DNA from: Myxococcus fulvus
Lineage (GTDB): Bacteria; Myxococcota; Myxococcia; Myxococcales; Myxococcaceae
Reading direction: 5' to 3'
Assembly (NCBI RefSeq): GCF_900111765.1
Contig: NZ_FOIB01000001.1
Span: forward strand, 186,001 to 250,000
Length of the DNA stretch: 64,000 nucleotides
Position numbers and translations under genes: made by a program. A model generated the notes under the pieces. It worked only from the letters and a program-made list of their open reading frames with translations, searched no databases and was not told where the DNA came from. This document shows positions 16,458 through 24,954 of the stretch, piece after piece; positions within the stretch are counted from its first letter, which is position 1; each line of letters opens with the position of its first letter.

Positions 16458-18118
16458 CACTTCTCCAGCAAAGCCTGGGACAGGGCCGCGGCGGCCTGGC
16501 CGAAGTCCGACAGCCATTTCACCACCACCAAGCGGAAGTTGCGTTCCTTCAACACCGGCCCGAGCACCTGCCGCGCGCGCAGGTCTTCACCCAACGCGAG
16601 GAACGCCACGAGCAGCCGCGAGCGCCTCGTGGAGCGCACCAGCGCCTCCATCGCGCCCTTCTCCGCCACGTTCGCCAGGAAGTCGCTGTCGGAGATGATG
16701 ACCCGCAGCGCGTCCGGCTCCTCCTCGGACAGCGCGCTCAGGATGTCGAAGGGATACTGCGTCCCCCCGCCGATGTAGCCCAGGAGGAAGTCGCGCGCCC
16801 GCTCCTCGTCGTACATCCACGGCGAGACGACGGGCGCGTGGTGCGAGTAGATGATGCCGCGCACCTTCGCCTTCTTGCGCAGCGCGGAGGCGGACAGCAC
16901 CTGCGCGGCCAGCGTCATCGAGTTGAGCTGCTGCGCCGGGTTGGGCATGGAGCCGCTGGTGTCCAGGTAGAGCTCCACCGACGGCACGCCGAGCTCGGAC
17001 GGAGGCGGCACGTCGGCCTCCAGCTCTCGGCGCAGCGGCGACACCGCGGCCAGGTGCCCCTGCGTGAGCACCGTCAGCGTCCAGTCGATGGCGGACGGGT
17101 CGTCGCCATGCTCCCAGGCCTCGGGCGTGGTGCGCAGGTACGGCTCCGGACGGGACGGCGCGGAAGGCAGCTTCACCAGGTGCTGGTCGACGAGCCGCCG
17201 GTAGTGCCGCGCGACGAGCGCCCTGCGCAGCTTCCCATCCCCCGTGCCTGGCAGGTGATGGGTGATGCGGCGAATCTGGTCCAGCAGGTCCGGCTCCTCC
17301 GTGGCGGGCACCGCGTCGAGCCACCCGCGCTCCCGCGCCTCGTCGAGCACGTCCTCCCATCGACCTCCACTCTGGAGCGCGGCGTCCCAGTCATCCACGT
17401 CCGGCTGCGACACGTCATCGCCCAACGGCAGGACGTAGGACAGCTCGTCGGGCTTGCCGAGGTAGCGGATGAAGGCGGCGCAGAAGTACAGGAACTGGAG
17501 CCGCGGGTTCGGCAGCGCGTAGAACGTCTGCGCGAACATCCGCGCCTCCGCGCGCAGGCCAGGGAACTGCTCCTCCATCGGCGCCATCGCCGCGGGGGGC
17601 ACCAGGTCCCCGGGCGCGCGGCCCCACAGCTCCTCGTAGATGGCGAGGTAGAAGAAGAACAGCGGAGACGTCGGCTCGTCGCCGCGCGTGCGCTGGAAGC
17701 CCCGGTACACGCGGCACAGGTCCTCCGCGTGGGTGCGGCCCACCACCTCGTTCACCTGCAAGTCATAGAAGAGGTTGGTGAGCGACTGCTTCAGCCCGGG
17801 GAGCAGTCGCTGCTCCACGACGCGCAGCTCCGCGTCCCAGCCGAGCGTGTGGGGGAACCTCGCGTGGTGGCCGATTTCATGCGCGAGCACCGCCAACAGA
17901 CTGTCCGCCGCGCCCATGGATTGGAGCAGCTCGAAGTGCACGAAGACCTGCCGTCTGGCGAGGTCGATGTACGCGAGCGGCTCGTTCGCGTGGTCCGCGT
18001 CCGGGTGGAAGGGGACGTGGGGCTCCGGCGGGCTCAGCCGCACCTGCACGTCCCACAGCGCCAGCGCCTGACGCCAGCACTGCTCGATGTGCTCGGGCGT
18101 GAAGCGCGACGGGCTCAT
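16457..18118 (-). CDS. Putative metallopeptidase/VWA-like protein (DUF2201-like)
   Basis: A 553-aa protein. The N-terminal domain has a zinc-type HExxH motif, LAHEIGHHARF (His80, Glu81, His84), and about 35 residues later LFYDLQVNE, matching the D..VN motif (Asp119) of the putative metallopeptidase family found with VWA-like domains. The C-terminal ~180 residues form a von Willebrand A fold with a complete MIDAS start, LYLDTSGSM (386-390), and later IISDSD. VWA proteins of this kind work with MoxR AAA ATPases, one of which is encoded two genes upstream. It overlaps both neighbours by 4 bp. Whether the zinc site cleaves a substrate is unknown. Confidence 0.82.
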   Translation of the reverse strand: MSPSRFTPEHIEQCWRQALALWDVQVRLSPPEPHVPFHPDADHANEPLAYIDLARRQVFVHFELLQSMGAADSLLAVLAHEIGHHARFPHTLGWDAELRVVEQRLLPGLKQSLTNLFYDLQVNEVVGRTHAEDLCRVYRGFQRTRGDEPTSPLFFFYLAIYEELWGRAPGDLVPPAAMAPMEEQFPGLRAEARMFAQTFYALPNPRLQFLYFCAAFIRYLGKPDELSYVLPLGDDVSQPDVDDWDAALQSGGRWEDVLDEARERGWLDAVPATEEPDLLDQIRRITHHLPGTGDGKLRRALVARHYRRLVDQHLVKLPSAPSRPEPYLRTTPEAWEHGDDPSAIDWTLTVLTQGHLAAVSPLRRELEADVPPPSELGVPSVELYLDTSGSMPNPAQQLNSMTLAAQVLSASALRKKAKVRGIIYSHHAPVVSPWMYDEERARDFLLGYIGGGTQYPFDILSALSEEEPDALRVIISDSDFLANVAEKGAMEALVRSTRRSRLLVAFLALGEDLRARQVLGPVLKERNFRLVVVKWLSDFGQAAAALSQALLEK

Positions 18119-18942
18119 GCGGGCACGAGCACCAGCACGTGCTGCGACGTGTCCAGCGTGCCGGCGGCGCGCCAGTCGTTGGTGAGGGTGGCGTACCACG
18201 CGTCCACGCGCGGGTCGTTCCACGACACGGCGCCCAGGTGGGGGGTGTGCTGGTGCGTCACCTCGGGCGTCTCGCGGCAGCCCATGGCGCCGAGCGGAAT
18301 CGGCGTGTCCGCGAGCAGCAGCCCCTGCGTCGCGGCCTCGCGTCCGGCCACCGCGTGACGGTGCCGGTCATGCACGCACAGCACGGTGGGCGCGAGGAAG
18401 TGCATCGCGCCGGGGAGGAAGCGGCTGTCCTCACGCGACAGGTCGACGAGGAAGGGCTGGGCCTTGTCGCCCAGCTTCGAGGCGGGAGGCTCCATCGCGA
18501 GCGAGGCCGTCTCACGCAGGCGCTCCTCGATGCCCGCGAGCGAGCCGAGCCGCTGGCTCACGCGGTAGAAGATGCGCTGCACCCAGGGCGGCGTGGACTC
18601 CAGGTTCTCCCCCACGTTCCACAGCTGCGCGAGCACAGCGGCGCGCTCGGGGGCCGGGACACCGGTGAGCAGGCGGGGTACGAGGTCGGACCACGCGAGG
18701 GTGAAGAAGTTCTGGCGTCCCGCGGTGACGGGGTAGAGGTAGCCCAGGCCGATGGCCTCGGCGCCCAGGCGCAGGTAGGCGCGAAGGAGCTCCTCCGCTT
18801 CTTCTGGCGCGGCGCCGGATTGGGTGAGGGCGTCACCGAGTTTTCGCGCGGGGCCTTGAATCAGCTCGCGCCACAGGTCCGCGTCCCAGCGGACGTAGCG
18901 GGCGCGGGCGCTGGACTCGAGCTCGTCGGCGTAGCTGCTCAC
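18115..18942 (-). CDS. Unknown protein of MoxR/VWA operon, 275 aa
   Basis: Not recognised. It starts at GTG 18942, which overlaps the stop of the ATPase gene (GTGA) behind a GGAGG ribosome site, and ends overlapping the start of the VWA gene. The N-terminal ~150 residues are helical with aromatic patches (RQNFFTLAWSDLVPRLL); the C-terminal half looks like a beta-rich domain (FLAPTVLCVHD, TPIPLGAMGC). There is no signal peptide or known catalytic motif. Its place between ATPase and VWA suggests an adaptor or substrate-side subunit. Confidence 0.75.
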   Translation of the reverse strand: MSSYADELESSARARYVRWDADLWRELIQGPARKLGDALTQSGAAPEEAEELLRAYLRLGAEAIGLGYLYPVTAGRQNFFTLAWSDLVPRLLTGVPAPERAAVLAQLWNVGENLESTPPWVQRIFYRVSQRLGSLAGIEERLRETASLAMEPPASKLGDKAQPFLVDLSREDSRFLPGAMHFLAPTVLCVHDRHRHAVAGREAATQGLLLADTPIPLGAMGCRETPEVTHQHTPHLGAVSWNDPRVDAWYATLTNDWRAAGTLDTSQHVLVLVPA

Positions 18943-20480
18943 GGCCGACCTCCGCCGCCCGGGTTCTCCTTGAGCCACGTCGCGTAGTTCCGGTAGCGGC
19001 TGTACATGGACTTCAAGTGGATGAGGTCCTCGTAGATGGGGCCGGAGAGCTCCTGCTTCGTGAGCAGCTCGTTCATCAGCGCGGTGACGGTGGTGAGGCG
19101 CTTCTCGGTGGTGGGCAGGTCGATGCCGGACAGGCCCTTGTCGAGTTGCTCGCGCAGCACGCCCACCTTGCGGCGGATGGGCTCGTGCTTCTCGTGGTGG
19201 CCCATGGCCATGTCGAACATGTGGCGAATCCACGCGACGCGGTCCTGGAGGAGGAGCTTGTGGCCCTTCACCTCGAAGAAGGCGCTGCGGGTGTTGGGGA
19301 CCAGCTTCTCGTGCAGCACCCACGGGGCGATTTGACGGAAGTCCTCCAGCTCCACGACGGAGTGTCCGCGGAAGAAGGCGAGCGCCTTCGCGTAGTGGAG
19401 GATGGTCTGGTAGGCGCGCACGCTGACGCCGTTCTCCGTCTGCGTGCAGAGGTGCACCTTCTTGTCGAGCGGGCACTGCTCGTTGCACACGGCGGACACG
19501 GTCTGCCCGGCGAGCTTGAGGGTGTCCTTGTGCTTGAACTCGAAGCGGGGAGACGCCATGCGGCAGAAGTCGAGCTGGCCGAGGAAGAAGGCCACGCGCT
19601 CGAGGACGTCGCGGGGGACCTCGACCTCAAGGATGGAGGTGTAGGCGCGCTCCAGCTCGCCGGGGGTGAAGACGATGTCCTTGGGGAGGAGCTCCTCGGG
19701 AGACTTGTCGGCTTCGATGCGCTGGAGGAGGGTGTCGATGAAGTTCGAGTTGAAGGGGACGGCGCGCACGACGACGTCGAGGCGGTCCTTGAGGGCCTCG
19801 ATGACCTGGAAGGTGCCGCCGCCCTGGTCGTCATTGGCGGTGAGGAACCAGGACGAGCGGCCCGCGTAGACGTACTGGTCCATCATCTCCGCGTAGCCCT
19901 CGGCCATGAGGGAGAGCAGGGCGGACTGCGTCTTGGTGGGGATGCGGTTGTACTCGTCGATGATCTTGACGCGCTGGGTGATCCACTTGCGCCAGCTCAC
20001 CTTGACGGCGGAGAGGTCCTCCGCCTTGAGCATGTCGGAGGGGAGGGGGGCGCCGAGCAGGTCGGCGATGGAGAGCTGGGGGTGGCCGCGTTGGATGGAG
20101 CGGTGGATGTCCTCGCGGGACATGCCGGAGAGCAGCGCCATGAGGACGGCGGAGGTGGTCTTGCCGCGGCCGGGTCCGCCGATGAGGAGGGCTCGGCGGC
20201 AGGTGAAGAGGGTGAGCAGGGGGATGAGGACGAAGGAGCTGTAGCTCATGTCCTCGGGGAGGTGGAGCTCGTCCCCGGCGCTGCTCTTGAGGGCGGCGGA
20301 GCCGCCGAACTCGATGTCGTAGTAGGGGCAGATGACGGCGTTGTTGGTGATCCACCAGTACGCCTGCCGCATCTTGTCGTGGAGGCTGCCGCCATCACGC
20401 TCGGAGAGGTGGACGTTGAGCCCCTTGTCCACCGACGCGCGCCCGGAGAGCAGGCGCGACACCCAATCCTGGTTCGCCAT
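18939..20480 (-). CDS. MoxR-like AAA+ ATPase
   Basis: A 513-aa AAA+ ATPase. Walker A is GGPGRGKTT (101-109), Walker B is KIIDEYNRI (172-180), sensor 1 is LTANDD (Asn216) and a likely arginine finger is in LKDRLDVVV (Arg233). These match MoxR-type chaperone ATPases, which activate partner proteins with VWA domains. A Cys cluster, CNEQC...C (Cys332, 336, 345, plus Cys306), in the C-terminal half could bind zinc; this is not usual for MoxR. It is the first gene of a five-gene operon. A TAGGCT box 9 nt before the ATG, without a ribosome site, suggests a leaderless transcript. Confidence 0.88.
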   Translation of the reverse strand: MANQDWVSRLLSGRASVDKGLNVHLSERDGGSLHDKMRQAYWWITNNAVICPYYDIEFGGSAALKSSAGDELHLPEDMSYSSFVLIPLLTLFTCRRALLIGGPGRGKTTSAVLMALLSGMSREDIHRSIQRGHPQLSIADLLGAPLPSDMLKAEDLSAVKVSWRKWITQRVKIIDEYNRIPTKTQSALLSLMAEGYAEMMDQYVYAGRSSWFLTANDDQGGGTFQVIEALKDRLDVVVRAVPFNSNFIDTLLQRIEADKSPEELLPKDIVFTPGELERAYTSILEVEVPRDVLERVAFFLGQLDFCRMASPRFEFKHKDTLKLAGQTVSAVCNEQCPLDKKVHLCTQTENGVSVRAYQTILHYAKALAFFRGHSVVELEDFRQIAPWVLHEKLVPNTRSAFFEVKGHKLLLQDRVAWIRHMFDMAMGHHEKHEPIRRKVGVLREQLDKGLSGIDLPTTEKRLTTVTALMNELLTKQELSGPIYEDLIHLKSMYSRYRNYATWLKENPGGGGRP

Positions 20481-20489
20481 GCGGGTGGG

Positions 20490-20495
20490 AGCCTA
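20490..20495 (-). promoter_or_regulatory. -10 element TAGGCT for leaderless MoxR operon
   Basis: TAGGCT on the minus strand lies 9 nt before the ATG at 20480, in the 35-bp gap after the response-regulator gene. There is no purine-rich ribosome site. The -35 region would overlap the 3' end of the regulator gene and is poor (TGAGCC). Confidence 0.45.
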
Positions 20496-20515
20496 GCATC
20501 GCTGGGGCGATTGGC

Positions 20516-21163
20516 TCACAGCGTGACGAGGCCCATGCGTGCGGCGCGGACGACGGCCTCGGTGCGTCGCTGGACCCCCAGCTTGGCGAGCACCGCGTTC
20601 ACGTGGAACTTGGCCGTGTGCTCGCTGATGCCGAGCCGGTCCGCGATGGCCTTGTTCGACAGGCCCTCCGCCAGCAACGCGAGCACCTCTCGCTCTCTTG
20701 GCGTGAGGGTATCTGGTCCTTGCGTGGCCGTGCTTATGGAGGCTGCGGTCTTCGTGCTGGCCCGCAGCTCCGAGAGCCCTGGGTCGAACACCGCGAGCCC
20801 TCGCGCCACCGCGTACAGCGCCGCCGTGAGCGGGCCCGGGCTCACATCCCGGAACAACAACCCCTTGGCTCCTGCTCCGAGTGCCAGCTCGCCCGCGGTG
20901 TCGTCCGCGACCAGCGCGAGCACCGGCGCGCCCAGGTCCGGTGCGTCTACTCGCGTCTCCGTGTCCGCGAGTCGCAGGCCTGTGTCCCAGAGGACCACGT
21001 CAGGAGCTTCGCCTCGCGTGGTCTCCAGCTCCACCTGTGTGCCCGAGGCCAGCAGTTGCAGCTCGCTCCCCTGGTCCCCGAGCACCCGTGAGAGCGCACC
21101 CCGAGCGAGCGGGTCCTCCGCGACCAACGCGAGACGCAGGGGTGAGAGGGATGCATCCAGCAC
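20516..21163 (-). CDS. NarL/LuxR-family response regulator (orphan)
   Basis: A 215-aa two-domain regulator. The receiver domain (~8-125) has the phospho-acceptor Asp60 in DVVLWDTGL, acidic residues in LVAEDPLA, and a Lys in GAKGLLF. The C-terminal LuxR-type helix-turn-helix (~152-215) is canonical: [25 protein letters not shown] and then [13 protein letters not shown]. It begins at GTG 21163 behind GGAAGAGG. No histidine kinase is adjacent. The gene ends 35 bp before the MoxR/VWA operon on the same strand, so it may control that operon. Confidence 0.88.
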   Translation of the reverse strand: MLDASLSPLRLALVAEDPLARGALSRVLGDQGSELQLLASGTQVELETTRGEAPDVVLWDTGLRLADTETRVDAPDLGAPVLALVADDTAGELALGAGAKGLLFRDVSPGPLTAALYAVARGLAVFDPGLSELRASTKTAASISTATQGPDTLTPREREVLALLAEGLSNKAIADRLGISEHTAKFHVNAVLAKLGVQRRTEAVVRAARMGLVTL

Positions 21164-21333
21164 GGAACCTCTTCCATAACGGGGTGCCTCCCGCGTCGCT
21201 CGCGTCGGCGTCGTGAGTGCTCACGGCTGAACGCGAAGGCAGTGGCTTCACCGAGATGGAAGAGGTCACGAGTAGGGGGACTCGCGTAGCCGGGGCCGCA
21301 TCACCCCTCGCCGCCCGGAGTCTACGTGTCCGC

Positions 21334-21909
21334 TCAGACTTCCTCGAACTTCGCCCCTGTGACTTTCGCGCGCTCCAGGGCCACCTTGATGTCCTCAGAG
21401 ATGACCAGGGCGATCTCCCATCCCCAGGTGCGGAAGACCTTTGCGCTGCCCACCTTCGTGCGGTCAATTCGCATCCCGTAGATGCCTTTGTACTGGCCGA
21501 GTTTTTCCGGAAAATCATCCTCGGGCTGCCAGTACGTTGCCTCTTCCGAGGCGTCGTCATCGATGCATCGGATCAGCTTCGTGGCGACGAGCAGGACATG
21601 CTGTTCCGGGCGGCCTTCGACATCGACGGGTATCAACTGCACATCATCGGGCGCCAGCTCCGCGAAGAGGTGGGCCACCTTGACGTGGACGACCGGAGCC
21701 ATGCCAGCGCCTGCCGTGCAGTAGTCCAACCACCTTCCAGGCTCCTCGATGGGAAACGTCAGACGACCCACTATCTCGATGGGCCGCCCCTGGGCGAATT
21801 GCCAGATGTCATCGACCTCGGTGCCCGTCTCATCCAGCGGGTCTCCCAGAGACCAGTTCCCGGCTTGTATGTCTGGCCTGAGCCTGAAGTATCGAGACGG
21901 ATTCGGCAT
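21334..21909 (-). CDS. Imm11-like immunity protein (SitI-type)
   Basis: A 191-aa soluble protein starting 19 nt after the toxin gene on the same strand. Features: N-terminal MPNPSRYFRL, a DIWQFAQG segment, and a C-terminal region ending GWEIALVISEDIKVALE, which fit the DUF1629/Imm11 family of immunity proteins often found with myxobacterial nuclease toxins. There is no signal peptide, so it would act in the cytoplasm, where it should bind and block the AHH nuclease domain of the neighbouring toxin. Family assignment is from pattern and context, not from an alignment. Confidence 0.7.
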   Translation of the reverse strand: MPNPSRYFRLRPDIQAGNWSLGDPLDETGTEVDDIWQFAQGRPIEIVGRLTFPIEEPGRWLDYCTAGAGMAPVVHVKVAHLFAELAPDDVQLIPVDVEGRPEQHVLLVATKLIRCIDDDASEEATYWQPEDDFPEKLGQYKGIYGMRIDRTKVGSAKVFRTWGWEIALVISEDIKVALERAKVTGAKFEEV

Positions 21910-21928
21910 GGTGGACTTCCTGGATTCC

Positions 21929-23263
21929 TCATGGGTCCCGAGTCAAAAGCCTGTGGATTCTGGTTCCTGAGGTCTGCGCTTCTCTGGCGAGGCTGCGTAG
22001 CACACTCTTGAGGGCCTTCCGGCAATCCTCCACCTTTCGGCACTTTCCCAAGGCCTGCCCCAGTCGCTCATGGACGTACTCGTGATATTGCTGCGGATGC
22101 GGTCCCTTGTGGCCCGCGACTTCGACGATGTTCTCCTGGTCTTTCAGATCCATCCCGGCCCTTCTGAAGAACTTTCGGAATTCCGGCGTCCAGGGACCGC
22201 CACGAGCGGTGGAGACATCGTTCTTGTTCGTGGCGATGTGATGACGCTCGCTGCGCCCGCTCCGGCTCGTCATGGCCACCGCGTTCGGCGCGAGCGCGAT
22301 GGTGAAGCCCTCCGCCGTCAAGGCGACCGAACTCACGCTGCCCATGGCCGCGTACTGGAAGCCCGCTTGGGACTCCACGGCCAGGGCCGCCTGGGCGGAA
22401 CCCGGCAACCCCACGGACTTCGCCGCCATCCCCGCAGTGTTCCCGATGGCCACCGTGGCCAGAATGACGAAGACGCGCGCCGCGTTCTCCCCGAGCACCT
22501 CGCCGTACGCCTCACCCGCCGCGTGGAGCTGCTCGACGCTCGTTGCCTGGTCCACCTGGCGCATCAGGGTCAACCACCCGTCCAGCATGCTCCACACCGT
22601 GTCCACGCCCAGGTAGGCGATGAGGCATGCGGTCAGGGTCGCCGCCACGCCTTTGCTCACCGGCTCGGGCAGCGACCACAAGAGCAGGTACATCGTCGCG
22701 GAGGCGGTGATGCCAGCGACGACGGCCTGAGGGTCCGTCATGTCCTCCAGGGCTTCGGCCGTCTCCTCCCACACCGTGTCCATGGCGATGGCCAGGGCCC
22801 ACGTGTACTTGCCATCACTTGCCAGCAGCGGACCCTCGTCCATCAGGCGCAAGCAGTCCCCAGGGCGGTCCTTCCGTTTGCACCACTGGCCGTAGGCACG
22901 CGTCAGGGCCTCGTCCGCGTAGTCCTCCAGCAGCCGGGGGCCGTCCGCGTCCCTTCCACGCTGGGGGATGAGTCGCGCTGAACCACGCTCATACCCATAC
23001 ACTCCGCTCCGGGACGGAACGCCGAAGCGCTCTCGCGCGGCCTGCATGGGATTGCGCGAGAGAGGAACATCTCGCGCTAGCTCCGTGAGCGCCTCCTCGA
23101 ATTCGTCGTCTTCGAGCTCCGCCGCACGCACTTCCGCATCTGGCTCCTCGTGAGGGGTGACGCGGAAAGAATCCTCTCCGGTCTCCAGCCGCACGACGCG
23201 CCCCGTCGCGCAGCCCGTAACGGCCATCAACAAGAGCAGCGACACCACCCAACGAAGCTTCAT
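21929..23263 (-). CDS. SitA-like polymorphic toxin lipoprotein with AHH/HNH nuclease tip
   Basis: A 444-aa protein. The N-terminus MKLRWVVSLLLLMAVTGC is a lipoprotein signal. The middle (~residues 160-320) has several hydrophobic helices rich in Ala/Gly/Val. The last ~100 residues are a nuclease: SERHHIATNKND carries the paired-His motif and HKGPHPQQYHEYV the downstream metal/catalytic His cluster. Known SitA toxins are lipoproteins moved between sibling cells by TraA/TraB outer-membrane exchange; cells without the matching immunity protein die. An Imm11-like gene follows directly. ATG 23263 is chosen because the signal peptide begins there. Confidence 0.82.
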   Translation of the reverse strand: MKLRWVVSLLLLMAVTGCATGRVVRLETGEDSFRVTPHEEPDAEVRAAELEDDEFEEALTELARDVPLSRNPMQAARERFGVPSRSGVYGYERGSARLIPQRGRDADGPRLLEDYADEALTRAYGQWCKRKDRPGDCLRLMDEGPLLASDGKYTWALAIAMDTVWEETAEALEDMTDPQAVVAGITASATMYLLLWSLPEPVSKGVAATLTACLIAYLGVDTVWSMLDGWLTLMRQVDQATSVEQLHAAGEAYGEVLGENAARVFVILATVAIGNTAGMAAKSVGLPGSAQAALAVESQAGFQYAAMGSVSSVALTAEGFTIALAPNAVAMTSRSGRSERHHIATNKNDVSTARGGPWTPEFRKFFRRAGMDLKDQENIVEVAGHKGPHPQQYHEYVHERLGQALGKCRKVEDCRKALKSVLRSLAREAQTSGTRIHRLLTRDP

Positions 23264-23352
23264 GGTAGGCCCCGGCAATAGACCCGCGGCGAGGCGGGCA
23301 CACCCTGGCAGTACCAGACGACGCTGACAGTCGACCCGAGGAGCCCGCAGTC

Positions 23353-24540
23353 ATGTCGAAGCGCCTCTATCTCCGCATCCTGCTGGCCATGGTCCTGCTC
23401 GCCACGAGCGCCCACGCCGCGAGCCCTTTCCTCAAGCCCGGTGACGAAGTCGTCGACCATGTCCGCTCGCGCTTCTACGACGCGAAGCGGGGCGAGGCCT
23501 GGGCCTCGAAGCACCAGGGCTACGGTGCCTCCGCCACCAACGCGGACGACTTCGCCCGACGCACCCAGGCCGCCCTCGCCGAGCTCAACGCCTCCCACAC
23601 CGTCTTCTACCCACGCGGCACCACCGGCCACGCCGACCTCTCCGCCATCTTCCAGCGCCACCTCAAGCTCCCCAAGGTCGAAGCCCCCAGCATCGGCGCC
23701 GACATCCAGGAGACCTCTCAGGGCTTCTTCGTCCGCCACGTCTTCGCCCACGGCCCCGCCGCCAAGGCCGGCCTGCTGCGCGGAGACCGCCTCCTCTCCG
23801 TCGAAGGCAAACCCTTCACCTCCGTCGCCTCACTCACCCAACGCGTCAACAAGCCCACGCGCTTCACCATCGAGCGCACCCTGGGGGCCCAACCCATCGT
23901 CCTCACCATCACCCCGCGCCTCGTGAACCCCAAGGCCGAGTGGCTCGATGCCCAGCACGCCAGCACCCGTGTCATCGACCACCAGGGCCGCCGCGTCGCC
24001 TACCAACAGCTCTACTCGTGCGCCGGCCCCGAGCATCAACAGAAGCTCCAGGACGCCCTCTCCGATGACTTCGCCCAGGCCGATGCCGTCGTCATCGACT
24101 TCCGCGACGGCTGGGGCGGCTGCAACCCCACCTTCCTCAACCTCTTCAACCGCGCCGTCCCCCGCTTCGTCGGCATCGGCCGCGACGGCCGCCGCAACGC
24201 GTGGTCCGCCACCTGGCAGAAGCCCGTCGTCCTCCTCGTCAACGGCAACTCCCGCAGCGGGAAGGAGATCGTCGCCTTCACCATGAAGCGACTCGGGCTC
24301 GCCACCCTCGTGGGCCAGCGCACCGCGGGCGCCGTGCTCGCCGGCACCCCGCTGCGCCTGTCCACCGGTGACCTGCTCTACCTCGCCGTGGAGGCCGTCG
24401 AAGTCGAGGGCGTCCTCCTCGAGGGTGTCGGCGTCCCCGTGGACGTCGAGGTCCCCGACACACTGCCCTACGCCTCTGGCAAGGACCCGCAGCTCGACAA
24501 GGCCCTCGACGTCGCCGCCACGGCGGTCCCGTCACCCTGA
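23353..24540 (+). CDS. Secreted S41-family peptidase (C-terminal processing protease-like) with PDZ
   Basis: A 395-aa exported protein. The signal peptide MSKRLYLRILLAMVLLATSA is followed by AHAAS. A PDZ domain lies at about residues 115-200 (FFVRHVFAHGPAAKAGLLRGDRLL), then the S41 core: AVVIDFRDGWGG, LVNGNSRSGKEIVAF (297-310) with the Ser/Glu signature, and VGQRTAGAVLAG. The classic CtpA Lys in TxGKG is not obvious (TAGAV), so the dyad may differ or activity be altered. It probably trims proteins in the periplasm. The ATG follows GAGGAG. It diverges from the toxin gene across 89 bp. Confidence 0.83.
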   Translation: MSKRLYLRILLAMVLLATSAHAASPFLKPGDEVVDHVRSRFYDAKRGEAWASKHQGYGASATNADDFARRTQAALAELNASHTVFYPRGTTGHADLSAIFQRHLKLPKVEAPSIGADIQETSQGFFVRHVFAHGPAAKAGLLRGDRLLSVEGKPFTSVASLTQRVNKPTRFTIERTLGAQPIVLTITPRLVNPKAEWLDAQHASTRVIDHQGRRVAYQQLYSCAGPEHQQKLQDALSDDFAQADAVVIDFRDGWGGCNPTFLNLFNRAVPRFVGIGRDGRRNAWSATWQKPVVLLVNGNSRSGKEIVAFTMKRLGLATLVGQRTAGAVLAGTPLRLSTGDLLYLAVEAVEVEGVLLEGVGVPVDVEVPDTLPYASGKDPQLDKALDVAATAVPSP

Positions 24541-24550
24541 TGCAACAGCC

Positions 24551-24919
24551 TCAGTGTTTCCACGTGCCATACAGGTACGCGAGCCCCGCGGCCAGCGCCA
24601 GCAACATGCCCAACAGGCTCCACGTCACGATGGAGCACCCCGGAGACGCCTGGGAGATGACCGGCAGCTTCTGCGTCTTCAGCTCGTCCACCAGCCGCGA
24701 CAGCTGCCCCGTGTCGTAGGCCACCGGCTCACCCGTGCTCAGCTTGCGCCCGAGCTCCACCAGCTCCCGCTCCGAGAAGAACCGCTCCGACAGCCACAGG
24801 CTGCGCGCCTGGAGCATCCGGTCCGTCCCTCCGCGTGCCGGGTCCAGACCGCACCCATCGCAGACGTCGAACGCGCCCTCCTTCGTTTCGCCGCAACCCA
24901 CACAGACGGCCAGACCCAT
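24551..24919 (-). CDS. Zinc-ribbon membrane protein, 122 aa
   Basis: The N-terminus has two CxxC knuckles, VCVGCG and DVCDGCG, forming a small zinc ribbon (residues ~6-23). A helical cytoplasmic stretch follows (ERELVELGRKLSTG), and one membrane helix (~97-117, WSLLGMLLALAAGLAYLY) ends the protein. It is probably an inner-membrane protein with a cytoplasmic zinc ribbon; function unknown. It is convergent with the S41 gene (10-bp gap) and follows the epimerase gene by 35 bp on the same strand, so it may be in that operon. Confidence 0.7.
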   Translation of the reverse strand: MGLAVCVGCGETKEGAFDVCDGCGLDPARGGTDRMLQARSLWLSERFFSERELVELGRKLSTGEPVAYDTGQLSRLVDELKTQKLPVISQASPGCSIVTWSLLGMLLALAAGLAYLYGTWKH

Positions 24920-24954
24920 GCGCCCATCCTAACCCGCCCGCGCCGCCCCTTGGG

